Source: Gloeopeniophorella convolvens (Eukaryota; Basidiomycota; Agaricomycetes; Russulales). From it: a stretch of 64,000 nt of DNA. The notes beneath the pieces are model-generated. The model ran no database searches. It worked only from the letters and a program-made list of their open reading frames with translations, and was not told where the DNA came from. Each line of letters starts with the position of its first letter. Positions within the stretch are counted from its first letter, which is position 1. The position numbers and the translations under genes were made by a program. Positions 1 through 12,315 of the stretch are shown here, piece after piece. The stretch spans positions 124,001 to 188,000 of the forward strand of contig WTXD01000006.1 in assembly GCA_022496205.1 (NCBI GenBank), read 5' to 3'.

Positions 1-2235
1 GGTGACCTATGGTGACGCAGTTGGCAACGGCACGGACGACGCGGGTCAATGCAGTGTGTTACGGCCGACCTTACATAACGGGCTGGACCGATCCGGGGAG
101 AGACGACACAAGTGCTAAAGATCGGGCGGAGGATCTAGCAGGCATGTGGGCGCGACAAGTGGGATTCGAGAAGCTCGGAGAGTGGCGTGGCAGACGCGCA
201 AGCGGGGTAACGTCGTTGAGCGGCCGAGCGGGGCGCGCGGCAATCTGCGCGGAAGGGGCAGCGTCCCACTTGGTCAGGAAGTGAGGCGGGGGTTGCCGGA
301 CAGGACGAGTCGAGACAGCGCGAGAGCGGGAGCGCACTCCGGATGCTGGGCCGGAAAAGGCGCGCACGGAAATGCCGCCGGAAACACGGCGGGGAAAGCG
401 ACGCGCGCTACTGACGCGCTCGGTCTTTCGTGGTGCTTCTGCTATGTTGAGCGAACACCTATACCGAGCGCGCGATGTTAGGATCAGGAAGCAAACATAT
501 CAGGCGCGCACCTAGCGCATTGCCGGACGAACATACCTGAGGTGAAGCGTACTCGCAGCGAAGGTGCACGCTGGAATCTTGTCGTTGATAGGACTCGGCG
601 CAAACGAGAAACCGCGGACTGAATGAACCACAGATATGATGACAGGAGTGTGGGATAATATCGGCGTAGAGCGGGACTTCTACAGAGCCCATGCCTGAAT
701 TATCAAGGACAGCCCAAGAAGGCGGGGGAGCCGGCGGTCCGAGAAGCGTGGACATGAAAAGATTTGGTAACTGGGCGGGCCTGAGTGATTGTCGAGCAGG
801 CGCGTGTATTGAGGCGTCATTTAGAGATGCAGGGCTTTGTGATGGCTGACAGGACTGATAGTGGCTGGGGGGTCCGGTCCGAGCAGAGACGACAGATAAC
901 AGACGCAGGTCCAAGCAAAGACGTCGCAAGAGACTGAGTGTTGGGACCAAATGGCGGTGGGAGATGGTGCACTTTACTTCGTCATTCATTACGACTGGAT
1001 GGAGAGAACTGACGAACGAGGATCAAGGAAGGGAGGGAACCAGCCTGATTGGACGCAGCTCGCCTCAAGGAATCGTTGGGATCTGGAGCAGAAGAGGGTT
1101 ACGTGGAAAGCGCAAATTTCGCAACGAGAGCCGAAGAATTATGTACAACGGCAACCTGAGCGTTGACTGTCACTGATAAGTGGGATAGTCGGCCGAATAG
1201 AAGGTCGGTAGAGCGCGGAAGAGCAGGGCCGGAAGCTCGCCGCTTTAGTCAAGAGAGGATGAATGAGACACGTTATCGATGTCAAGGCGGCTAGACGTAT
1301 GGGGAGCGAGGCACTATCGACAAGAGAGACAGGAGGGCAAGCATGTCGAAGTTGGAGAGACATGCGGATGACATGACAGGGTGCGCGGGTAAGGCAGGGC
1401 TGGCGACGAGAAGGGAATAAAAATAAAGCGGACTGAGAGGATGAAGCGTGAGGATATGTTTTAGGCGTTAGACGGGAGAGGTAAAGAGCGTGAGACGGGG
1501 AGCCGTAAACCGATAAGCGACGGGACGAACATGGGCGCACATGGAACTGGCCGTGTGGATGCGGGTGCGGGGAGGACGGAGCGGAGAGAGACGAGACGAG
1601 GCGAGGCGAGGCAGGGAACGGGCGTGGCCGAGGCGGGTGCGGAGGCGGGAGGCGAGGGGAGATTCGGATCGGAGAGGGAGATCTGGAGATGGAGTGATGG
1701 GATTGGATGATGTGATTGGTGACGATGGGGTAATCGCCGCGTGCTCTGCGGGCTGGCCCAGACGTCGGGGGTGTGGCAGGATATGAAATCAGATGACAGG
1801 GGGGTGTGGCGGGACAAGAGTGAGACTGTAGATGTGGAGGGGGATTGTTGGGGATGAGACAGGGAGGGGGATTGTGGAGAGCGAGCTGCGAGACCGAGGT
1901 ACCGCGGAGAGGGACGAGTTGAAAGGGAAATTGTCGGAAGGGAACGAGCCGGTGTTGTGGCAGGCACAGCCGAGGAGACGGCGACCCAGAACGAGCGGCT
2001 GCCAACGGCCCAATCCAATCGCCACCACCGCCCGTGTCTCTCCCACTCGAATTATAAATACCGCCTTTTCCCTCCTTTTCCTTTTTCTCCCCCAATTCCG
2101 CCCGTCAGCCCGCCCCCGCCTTGTCATCCCGCCCGCGGTTTCGCTTTTGTCCACAAGACACAAGGCCCGCCCCTCTCCCCGGCCTATTTAGCATCTCCCC
2201 CACCTTCCCCGCCCCCCTTCCCCACACCCGCCACC
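1..2235. other. Upstream region without a supported gene
   Basis: No reading frame here resembles a protein family and none can be joined by plausible introns. From roughly 1540 to 1960 the plus strand is strongly purine-rich (G/A). From about 2040 to 2230 it turns pyrimidine-rich, as is common in fungal core promoters and 5' leaders. The second half is most simply read as promoter and leader of the Ecl1-like gene starting at 2236. Confidence 0.5.
2053..2060 (+). promoter_or_regulatory. TATA-like element of the Ecl1-like gene
   Basis: The octamer TATAAATA lies about 175 bases before the start codon at 2236 and is followed by a CT-rich stretch typical of fungal leaders. The distance is long for a TATA box unless the 5' leader exceeds 100 bases. 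Confidence 0.4.
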
Positions 2236-4005
2236 ATGAATCACCTCGACACCTCATGGTGTCCTGTCTGCTCAAGACAGATCCTCCCGAAGCGCTACCT
2301 TGTCCCTGTCACGCAACAGGCTGCAAACACCACTCCCATACCCGCACCCCCGCCTTCCTCCCCCATTGAGTCGAGTTCGTGCTTGTTCACCTTCATTTGA
2401 ATTCCTTTGTTCTAACCTACTGCCTCCAGCCACGGAAACAAGTCCGACCCAACAACCTGCTGCGCGCCAGACGCGCCGTACGGGCACAATACGCCAAAAA
2501 GTCGGCGGCGGTCTCGTCCGGGGCACAGGCCGGGTTAAGCCCAACGGTGCCCTCAAGCGCTCCGACTCGAAGCCTCAGCCGGCCGCTCCCCTCCCGCCTC
2601 AACTCACTCAGGCAATTGCTGCCCCGGTCAAGCACCGGACAGTCATTGACCAGAGCCCCACCCCCCTCTACTGCTCGGATGAGTGCCGCCTCGCGGATCT
2701 AAACTCTATGTACGGTGGCCTTTCTCTCGACTACAACCCCGATCGCCATCCTCGTGATTCCCCTCCTCTGCCTCCGGTCCCCCACAATTCTCTGAGTACG
2801 CTTAGTGGGCTTGGCGATGAATCGGATTCCTCTTCCAGTCCCTCGACATCCCCGGAGTCGCAGGGCCATACCCTCGCCACGGAGCGGAACCCTTTCACTA
2901 CAGATTCGCCCGTCATGACACCCAGTGTAGCTGCCCTTGCGCGGATATACGGTTTCCCCCCTCTTCCGCCGCGGCCCGCCGTCCTTGAAGAGCCTCCGAA
3001 GTCTACTGTCGAGTTCGATAACGACTATCAGAGCGGTGTTATGATGGCTGCACGCCGGATCAAAGAGAACCTGTGCTCTCAGGCGGAATCGAAGACCGTC
3101 CGCGCATACGGCCAGCCTGCAAAGGAGCGCAAGCCTATCCCGGGCTGGACTGATGGCTCTGATTCTTGGCGTTCTACGGTCTATTCTTTGACCTCCCCCA
3201 CGGCGCCGGTCTCTAGCACGAGTCTCTCCAGTCGGGACGAGCGCCCAGCTGCGTATGGATCGTTCATAGCTTCCCCGCACCGCTCCACTGGCGTCTACTC
3301 TACAATCGGCGAGAACAACACGCCGGTGGCGTCTACGACTTCGGCATCTTCCTCTCGACTGAGCGCCGCCGCTCGCGCGAACACATCGGACGATCTGTAC
3401 TCCAAATACCCCCTCGCGTTTTCGAGGCGCTCAGATTCGCGCTCGTCCTTGCCTGGGTCTGCGCCTCAGGCCCAGTCGTTCCCCGTGCATGCTCGTCGTC
3501 GCGAGCAAAGCATCCTCAAACCCGGTGCAGAGGGAAAGCTTCTTGTTCCCGACGTCAAGCTGAAGGCGTCTTCTGCCGGGTCGTACTACTCCAACGACGG
3601 CGCTTCAGTTTCCAGCTGGCGCTCAGGATCCACCCGCAGTCACGCGCGCAGCCCGCTCAGCCGTCACGGTAGTGAAGTTAGCGTCGAGAGCGGAAGCGAC
3701 TTGCTGGACGCCGTTCCTGAGCATCAATTGCCCTCTTCTCTCCCTGCAACCAAGAGGCCGACCAATGAGAGTGAGTATTCGCGTTCCGAGTGAGCTTTTG
3801 ACAGTGTTCTGACGTTACCGCACTAGCTCGGTCCTGGTCGTATGACAACATGACAACGTATCCTGTGATGCCAATGCCTCCCAGGAAGGAAATCCGTTAT
3901 GAACGGCGCGTTGTCGACGGCGTCACAACCGTCGTGGAGACCGAGATTGAAGTTCAGCCGCAACGCAAGCGCCTGTTCCTGTTCCCTGGCAAGGAGCGGC
4001 GTTGA
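2236..4005 (+). CDS. Ecl1/2/3-type zinc-binding (life-span regulatory factor) protein
   Basis: Exons 2236-2374, 2430-3770 and 3827-4005 join in frame to a 552-residue protein. The N-terminus has C9-x2-C12 in a WCPVC context. After a spacer rich in basic residues comes a YCSDEC motif (C128, C132), the paired-cysteine signature of the Ecl1/2/3 zinc-binding family, known from fission yeast as extenders of chronological life span. The rest is Ser/Pro-rich and probably disordered, with a short conserved-looking C-terminus rich in Val, Glu and Arg that ends in a basic tail. At 552 residues it is much longer than the small yeast Ecl1 proteins, as is usual for basidiomycete members. Intron 1 (55 bases) has a CTAAC branch site. 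The family is clear, but its molecular role is not fixed. Confidence 0.85.
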
Positions 4006-6073
4006 TCTCCCTCCCTTCTCCACGTTATCTGCTTCAGCATGATCATCGCCCTCGCATCGCTTCCCGTCGCATCCGCACTGTGTTCCACCGTCGCATTCAT
4101 ACCACATTTGCAAGATACCTCACTGCACGAGCACGTAATGACCCACTCACGACACGCCGGCGCCGACGCCTACTTATTCCTATTATCCATCTCATCACGC
4201 GCATCTACCTCGCATATCGCTCTCGCACCCCGCCATGTTTTCCGTCCTCACATACCTCGTCATCAGTAATCGTCTCGCGCCCGTGTCGTCGTCGCTCGTC
4301 GGCGATCTCCTTATCACTCTTTGCGACGCCCTATCACCCAATCAAAAGTTTCGTATCATCCAGCTACTTGTCCTCTCTTTCGGATCGTTCGCTTGCGCAC
4401 TGTATATCATGTACTACCAGAGTCGTCGTTTTTGTCTTAGCTGTACCAATACCTCCTACGTTACCCACGGAACTTCATACTATTTGTCTGGCATGGGGTT
4501 TTGGACCGCTTGTTATCTCATACACTCCATGGTGGTAGTTACTTTCGCGGGCCCTTGCAGTTTTTTCGTACTTTGGGGGTTTGGTGATTCTAGTTGTCGG
4601 TCTTGCTGTGTCTTTCAGTTCTTGGCATTGACAGTTGCATCGTTGTGTTTTCATTGCTTTGCATGTGTGTGAGATAGGGACGCGTTCATACCTAACTTAA
4701 TAATACCAAGTCAAAGTAGCTCTTCTGAACGCCTGAAAATGATTCTGATTCCCGAATAAGAAGCCTGTCTGTAATAGCGCGGCCACGAATGTGCGTAGTT
4801 ATGGCGGTTCCATGTAGACGAGTGATGAAACGTCGACCCGTATAGCATCGTAGCATTGCTATCACTCGGCGGAATTTAGTATCACGTCTCAACCTGAAGA
4901 ATCCGGGACACCCGCGGAATCGCAAATGGGAGTCGCTGGCGAACTGCTTGGGGCCCCAGGGCATCAGGCGCGCCAGACTCAGTCAATTTCAGCCTCTGCG
5001 CTGAGACGGCAAAGTGCACCGAACGCGTTACACGTGAATCTGCCCGCATCACGCGCCGCCCGGGGCACTGCGCGCAACGAGGGGTATGTACCAGATGCCC
5101 CGTATCACGTTCATCATCATCACGTCCAGGAGGTTCGGGTCAGTCGCTCCGCTCCAAGAGACGCGAGATGAGATGTGGATAATCACAAGTCCAGCCGGCC
5201 CTTGGCAGGTCCAGGTCACGGTCATGATCCATCGCTGCGGCGGATGCAGATCCCGCTGCTGCAACAATCAGCCGGTCCGGCAGAGCAGCTGGCCTGTGCA
5301 CGGGTGAGGCGGCGAGGCGGCAAACTTGCGAGGCGGGGCGGGCAGCCACGGCTCGCCTGCTTTTCCAACATGCAGATCAGTCGGCGCACCGACGGAGGCG
5401 CGTGCAGCGGCGCGGTGGAGAGGGGCCGCGGAGAGGGCGGCAACTTGCGTCATCGCGGCGCCCCCGCTGCTGATGTATGACGAACCCGACGGCGCACCCC
5501 CGACGGTATTAAGTGCCAGATGGCTCTTCCGGGTGCACGCACGCACAAGGGCCTCCGCGGAGGGCGGTTGGAACTTTGCAAATAGAGTATACATATTATT
5601 TGCCATTGCCATGGATTGCCACGAGCAGCTGACCGAGACGCGCTATTGGGTTGCCAGCTGGGGTGCGGAAGCTGATCAGGACGGAGACACGGTGGTTTCA
5701 GGAGCACGGGTGCAGAGGGGTGCAGCACCGGGGTTGGGCGGCAACCAGACCCTGAGATATCGAGTTGCTATGCAGCCCTGCGGGGTCGAGGAGTGCCTTG
5801 TCGCGGGCATCGGACGCCCAGGTTCGTCGGGGCGCGCCCCGAGCCCGCAGGGGCGACATATTGGCGGTGCCCCACCGATGATGCGACGCCGTGAGGGTAT
5901 AGCTGTCGCAGACGCCCCTGCGGCAGGGTGCGCTGGGGTGCAGCGGCCAGACGCACGCAGCAATGACGAGAGGGCGAGGGAGCCCTCGGCCCTCGGATGT
6001 CCGTACCGACTCCGACTCGCGGCCGTGACCCCGCGGCGCAGACCGGCGCCCGTGTTGTCGCCAGTGGCTCGTT

Positions 6074-6100
6074 GGCAGCTCCCCCGCGGGGCTGGCTGCC
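6074..6100. repeat. Imperfect inverted repeat with GC core
   Basis: The outer arms GGCAGC and GCTGCC flank a C5/G4 core around CCGCGG, which could form a GC-rich hairpin in non-coding DNA. Nothing ties it to a gene. Confidence 0.35.
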
Positions 6101-8340
6101 CATTATCAATGCCTGCTTCCGCCGACACGCTGCCAGCCATTGGTCGAGACTTCCCCCGATCGCGTCTCCAGCCAGTTAGCGTGCGACTGGGACGCGGGCC
6201 TATCACCATCCGCCGAGGAATTGGGGGCGCGCCCCGGCCCAATGGGCGTCGCCTGACCCCAGTCACGATCAGCTCAGCGCGGGCTGCCCATTGGCTGCAC
6301 CCCGTTCCGCATCGGCGGTCCGCATCTCCCCACTGCTGCGGGCGGCGCGCTGCAAGCTGCTGGCACCTGCTGGCACCTGCCTGGTCGGGTGCAACTGGCC
6401 CCGCGCAGCGCGAGAACCCGCCCCGGGGAGCGCACCTGCTCGATGTGGGCCGAGTCCCCGTGCGCGCGGGCGGTTCCATACCATGAGAATGGGCCGGGCG
6501 AGCGTGGCTGATAGGCACATGCTGCCCTGCATTGTGTCTTACCGGACGAGAGGGAAGCCCACATGGAAGTTGGCGCATGCCCATTAGGCTCGAGCCCGAG
6601 GATCCTACTGGATCCCACTGTGGGGAGCACACGACGTCAGAGGCGCCGTGAGGAGTACGTATGGCTAGCCTCTGAGGCGTGTTCCTGCCTCGGCCTCGCT
6701 GATGCACCTCATACTTTGCCCCCACCAGATGTCGCGGTCTAGGCCCTCGACCGCCCCAGAGCGCAAACAATGTGTCGAGCAGCGATGATGCATGGATCGT
6801 ACCAGCGCGTCCGTGACGTCAGGCGACTACCTCCTCCGGTAAGTCGCCATGCTGATCTCCACGGTTTCTTTTTCGAGACACTGACAGTGAAGTACCCAGC
6901 GTCGCCTGGGCGCTGCAAGGAAAAGCACCCGAGCCCGGGCGACAAAGCGCCTAGGCCCTCGCGATGTGCAATTGCGTGCAAGCACCCCAGATGGCTTGGG
7001 CCACGCCCGCCACCGTTTGGCAATTACCCTGTCCCCCGCTTTTGCTGATTCAATATCCAACAGCCGACTAGGCACGACCGGCTGTCTGCACACATCGCGC
7101 ACGCAATGTGAAGATCTCTGCACCCAGATATAAGATATGTATATGATTGCGCGCGCGCCCGACTCGGCCTCGAGACACGCTGCTTGATCGAAGGCTCTAC
7201 GCCCGCAATGCCGTTGCGGCGCATATCACCGCCAGGCGGGGGTGCGGTGTTACGCACGACGTGCGGGCGCGTGCGCGCCTTCGCGATCCTGTCAGGCAGC
7301 AGCATAAGTCCACAATAAGCACAAGTAAGCAGCGCACTTACGCACGGGGCGGGCGCCAAGTGACGTTCGCATTGCGGCCCTGTGCACGCGCGTGCGCGAA
7401 GAAGCCATCCCGCAACTTCTTCCGGACGCTCCGAACGCGTGTTTTTTTACGTCGCAGCGTCGTTCCTCGCGCTTCTGTCCTGCTTAAAGTCTCGAACGGG
7501 GCGGGCCGAAGACGCTGCGCACACCGCATCGGGCCAGACGTCTCCGCCAGTGCGGCGGGGCGCGTGCCGTGCGTCCGTGCAGCGCAGCGCGCCCGCCCTG
7601 GCTCCCTGGCCCTCCATCTCTCCCTTGTTTTTCCGGCGTGCGGCCCTCGCGCGGAGCCACTGCCAGCCTCCGCGCGCCGCTGGTGTCGGTACTCGCCGCT
7701 TTGAGTTTCACGGCACATCGATAAACGGAGCCGTGCCCCCGCGACAGATCTGCTCGATTGGCTTTCCCGATACGCAAATGCGGACGCTTTGCTCTGCCAG
7801 CGCTCGCGACCGTTGAACGTAAAGCTCGGCATTGTGTCATGCCGCGATTTGAGTTATTCCTTCGTGATGATTCTCGCGGGGCCTGCGAACTTGCGCGCGC
7901 GAACGGGCCTTCAAGCTAAGCTTCGACGTACATGGCAGTGCAAGGGTCGGCGGGTGCTAGTCGTTTTCAGTAACTGCGCCCCGAGTCCCGTGAGACGGGC
8001 CGGCGTGCATGTGAGCGGTCAGGGAACCACTGGCCACTTGTCTGCCATAATTCGGGGGAAGCCCTTTCGACATTCATGCTGAAAACCGCTGTTGGCTGCG
8101 AACATTGTATGCGCCCGTGCGTGGAGATCCGCGAGACGCAAATAGCAATGGCTCGTGTGCACGATGCCGATGTCATTACAAATATAAATCCAAGTGAGGC
8201 AACCGTGGGACAGCGCTATGGTCGCCCTGATTAGAGCGAAAGTTACGGATGGGGGACAAGGTAAAGACGCTTCTAGTATGTGGCCTGTTTGTCTATAGCC
8301 TGTAGACATGCTCGATGGACGTGATGGGCGCAAAGGACAC

Positions 8341-8501
8341 GCTATCCCAGTTGGCCAGGTCGGAATGAATATCAAAGTCAAAATTACTGCGGCATCGATC
8401 AGTAGGATTAACGTTAGGCCAAAAAAGAGCATGGCTTTGTTGTTGAAGCCAAAGTCAAACGGACAGGGTGACCGCTTGTTCGCCAGATAGAAGCCGTCCA
8501 A
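8341..8501 (-). other. Possible membrane-protein exon or remnant
   Basis: Read on the minus strand, this piece encodes a short polar leader (roughly SPCPFDFGF) followed by a long run of Leu, Ile, Val and Ala that would form one transmembrane helix. Such a composition is unusual for a random frame in this GC-rich region. I could not connect it to convincing neighbouring exons, so it may be a decayed gene or chance. No family was recognised. Confidence 0.2.
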
Positions 8502-9115
8502 GAGTATGGGACTAACGCACGGCTGTGGCGCTCCACGTGGGGGGTGTGGGGGAGGGGGGCGCGGAGCGTGGTGCTTTGAAACTGCTAATGGTGGTTCGAT
8601 GCAGCGTTTTGGTCAAGTTTTCAAGCTACGGAGGTCCTGTGGTAGACACCCTAGTTGGTCGGGGAGGTCGGCGGGGCATTTGAGAAAGATCGATGTTAGT
8701 CATGGGGCGCTATGGCAGGATGTTGAGGCTATCGAAGTGCAGAATGCCGCACCAAATGTGGATGAAAAGCCTTGCTGGACCATACGCCTCATCGATGATG
8801 CTGCTACCCACGGCAACTCCCTCACCTGCCTGGACCAGCCAGGTACGTAGGGCCTTACTGTACGCCTGTATTTGGGATGGACTGATCCTGCGCGGTGATG
8901 GGAAGGTAAAAATGGGGCGCATGCCGGATCCACCGTATAAGGACAAGAAAGCGAGGTGCACCTGCGTTGCCCATGTGGCGCGGGCGACATTGAAGCTCAG
9001 GCTCGGTGCGTTGTGGCGGCATGTGCGGGGAGGTGTGGGGCTTGTCACTTGGGATCAGTGGTTGGCTGTGGTTCCAGAGAGAGGTGTGAGATAGGGAGGC
9101 TCTTATCGGGCACAT

Positions 9116-9147
9116 CTAGAAGCTTAGCCTTCTAGTCAGCCTAGGCT
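9116..9147. repeat. Inverted repeat followed by a 10-base palindrome
   Basis: CTAGAAG at 9116-9122 and CTTCTAG at 9129-9135 are perfect 7-base arms around a 6-base loop. They are followed two bases later by the palindrome AGCCTAGGCT (9138-9147). The unit sits in the gene-poor stretch. It could be a transposon footprint or a terminator-like structure, but nothing in the sequence decides. Confidence 0.35.
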
Positions 9148-11334
9148 CATGCCCCCTCATTGAAAGATCCATGGAACTCTCCAAGTGCGAGTCACTCACA
9201 ACCTCGGATATTCGGTTCTGGCCGGGTCGTAATGCCCCCTCGTATGACCAACTCCACGCCAGGAAGCAGGCGACTAAAGTCGGCGGTGGTCACAAGGCTC
9301 TAGGAGGTGACCAGCGATGTCTGAGACGGCTTCTTAATTGTCCGGAAGCTCTGAAGTTGGCGGGGAAGCTTATCGTCGTACGTGACCAGGCGCGAGGACG
9401 CAGGGCGTGGAAGCACGCCACTGACAATCAGGAAGGCCTGACCATGGCAAGTGGATTGGTATGGGCGACTAACGGCGCTCCTATTCAGCAACTTGATCCG
9501 CAAGTAAGCCGATGCTATGGTTTCGTCCATGAAAAAACTCACACACGTTGACAGGAGAGCGTTGTGGGGTGATTCGGAGGCTGATCGTGCAGCTGATAAT
9601 ATCCTAGCCTCGAGCCTCCTATCTTAGACTGGCCCAGGGACTTGCCAAAACAACAGTGGTCCAAGACAGGGTCATGATGCCTCAAGATCTTCTCCGCGTC
9701 TGTGAGGTGGCCGTTCAGCATTCACGGGTACACCACTCCTGTGGGATGGCGCCTTGCTATTTGCAGTGCGGCAAAAACAACGGCATAAGAATGAATAATA
9801 TTATGGGTCAGTTCTAGTTAGGAGTGACGGGGACTGACGTGAATAATTGAATTTTGTGCCGTTCTCATCAGTTTTCCTGCAAGCGTGAGCAACTCTGCAC
9901 CACTTGGGCTCCAAAGGAGGTTAAGCACGTCACTGTACCGAGCAAACAGTGTCAGAGCTAACGAAACATGCGATCAGAAATCGTCGGACTTGGAATTTGA
10001 AGCAGCTGTTATTATCGTTCAACACTGCAATAGCATCGATACAGTGGATGGAATGAGCAGGCAGCACGAACCATGGAGCCGGACGGGATTGTAGGGTGGC
10101 AAAGCCACTCCGCGGAGCAGAGCACGACTCGCCCTGGGCTTCTGCAAGGGCGATGTCATTAGTCCACATTAGTAAGTCATGTGTGTGTGTTTGGTGGCCA
10201 CAGCCAGCGCCCAGGCCGCTGCTTACCTTCCTCCAACGGTCATGCATATAGCCCCGCCAGGACTGTTGCGTCCCTCCCAATCAGCCTTTTCGTAGATTTG
10301 TCCTGAGCGGGTCAGGCGCGCGACGCGCCACAACATCTCCAGTGGCATCTGAGGACACCGAACTACGACCGACGCGTCCTTCGGTCGCGGGGCATCACCG
10401 TGGCTTCGAACTCGAACGGCCGGGCTGTATCGCGGTATTGAGCCCGCGGGGGCAGACAATGTACGTCTTGGATTTGAAACAGAATGGCCTTTTCGAGGGG
10501 CTCCAGGGCCCGGTTAGTCCCCCGCGTAGATCGAGTGCCGCCGCCTTCGACAGCGCGCTTCTGTGGCCTTGATGGCGCTTTGTCTCCATATCGGGTCCGG
10601 AGAATTGGAGCCAGAGCCGCGGTGTGCTCTCTGTATGTCCTGGAGAGGGCCGCACGAAGGACGTCGCCGAAGTCAGCTGCTGAATCTGCACTCTCCTGCC
10701 GATCGCTTCGCTTTTATCAGAGTACATCGGGGCGCCGCACACGTACACGCTATCGCTGCCGTGCCGTATACTGAGTGGCTGCCAACCTGGTTGGGGCTGG
10801 CTCTAAGCAACTCGCCGCGACGACGATCGCCGTCTCGAGCAGCCGGCCTTCTCTTTTCGACGCTCGCCCGGCCCTTCTCGCTCGACATTTCCATTTCGGG
10901 CCTCTGAATCGCCGTTTTCTGGAACGCGCACCGTGACCGCGGTGCCATCTTATCGCTTGGCCTCGATAATTCGAGTGCGAGCATATGCCTACGACCCGCG
11001 GGCACGATGGGTATCAGTCAGGCCTATGGTAGGCTATGTCATATGGTGCTATCGCTTTTTGTTCTCGTGCATTTTTGCGGCGTCGAGGAGACGGTGTTCC
11101 GGGAATAACCAGAGACTTTTAGAGGCTAAATACTGACGGGGTGCATTCGATCGGAGTTTATCGATGTGAAGGATATCGAGGAGATGCGAAGGAGGCAGTG
11201 CGCATCGACATCGATAAGAAGGTCTAGACAAACTCAATTAAAGCAATCGACCGAACTACACTGAATCACCCAATCAAGATCCGCTCGTAGCCAGTCGGAC
11301 GCTGCAGCCACCACGCCGCAGCTCTGCCTCGCTC

Positions 11335-11342
11335 TATATAAA
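11335..11342 (+). promoter_or_regulatory. TATA box of the FKBP12 gene
   Basis: TATATAAA lies 46 bases upstream of the start codon at 11381. A short leader ends in CACC directly before ATG. Strength and spacing fit a highly expressed housekeeping gene. Confidence 0.65.
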
Positions 11343-11380
11343 CACGCGCACTCTCATTCGTTACCGCCAGCCTCCGCACC

Positions 11381-11967
11381 ATGGTACGTGCTCCCCGTTC
11401 CCTCCTGTCCCTCTCTGCCTCACCCTATCACAGGGCGTCACCGTGGAAGTCCTTACCCCAGGCGACGGACAGACGTTTCCCCAGCGAGGCGGTGCGCTGC
11501 CTCTTCACCCCCGCTCTGTTCGTGCGCTCACTCCACGCTGCAGATACTGTCCATATCCACTATGTGGGCACCCTCCTGGATGGGAAGAAGTTCGACTCGA
11601 GCAGGGACCGGTCAGCCGAGCGACCTTCCTGTATCGACACACGCTAACCGTCACCGCATCACGCAGGGGCGATCCCTTCGTCACGAAGATTGGCCTCAGC
11701 AAAGTGATCAAGGGGTGGGACGAGGGTGAGCAGTATCCGATCATCGCGTTCTGCGGCGATGCTGAGCTTTGCATCAGGTGTTCCCCAACTCTCCCTTGGC
11801 ACAAAAGCGAACCTAATTGTAACGCCCGACTACGTACGTCAGTTTACATCGAGGTTACATTCAGCGTCTTGAACAGTCTGTAGGCATATGGAGCTCGTGG
11901 TTTCCCACCCATCATCCCACCAAATGCCACGCTACGCTTCGAAGTAGAGTTACTCAAGATTAATTGA
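11381..11967 (+). CDS. FPR1: FKBP12-type peptidyl-prolyl cis-trans isomerase
   Basis: Six exons (11381-11383, 11434-11491, 11544-11610, 11667-11725, 11778-11833, 11884-11967) join to exactly 108 residues, the standard FKBP12 length. The enzyme isomerises X-Pro bonds and is the cytosolic receptor for FK506 and rapamycin in fungi. Pocket residues line up with the human protein: Y27, F37, D38, F47, V56-I57, W60, Y83 and F100 (offset of one). The loop after Y83 reads ARGFPP where human has ATGHPG. The first exon is the start codon alone, with donor GTACGT directly after ATG. Splice phases are consistent throughout, so the model is nearly certain. Confidence 0.97.
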
Positions 11968-12315
11968 GTCGACCGCTCCACACGCGTGGAGCGGCGTTGC
12001 GTTTTGGGCATCCGGACTCGAATTGGGCACATGCACACGGCGGTTGCTGTTTCCTTATCCATCTGCACGACTTCTGCACATTCCCTGCTGTAATTTCAGT
12101 ATGATTCTCTTTCGGACATATCTCTCGCACCTTCGCAGTCTTCCCTCCATAACGCTTCCCTTGCCGTAACGCCTCAGCTTCTCAGAGAACCGAGACTGCT
12201 GAGGTCTATGCTTGGTCTCGGCCAACCGCCCCACCTGAGCTGCATATATAAGTCAGCTCCACAAGTAAAGGCACTGGTTCGCGCCGTACTCAGGGTGTAC
12301 GTAGTTCCTAAGACA

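Larger units (their letters stand above)
4006..11380. other. Gene-poor region of about 7.4 kb
   Basis: The first few hundred bases are T-rich and probably hold the 3' end of the Ecl1-like transcript. After that I found no coding frame with recognisable domains, no LTR or terminal inverted repeat pair, and no tRNA. From about 5,300 to 7,750 the sequence is GC-rich with many long but biased open frames on both strands, the pattern expected of non-coding GC-rich DNA. Between about 6,060 and 6,580 the motif CCATT/ATTGG recurs several times. A short direct duplication of CTGGCACCTG lies near 6,360. Old decayed transposon sequence is possible but not shown. Confidence 0.45.

Noticed and set aside
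1139..2095. Minus-strand frame of 318 codons rich in Ser, Pro and His
   Set aside because: It lies on the purine/pyrimidine-biased promoter DNA, has no family features and ends within the leader of the Ecl1-like gene.
5326..6486. Long plus-strand open frame of 386 codons
   Set aside because: Composition is Arg/Ala/Pro-heavy, the other strand has an equally long frame over the same bases, and no domain or intron pattern is visible. It is typical GC-rich chance.
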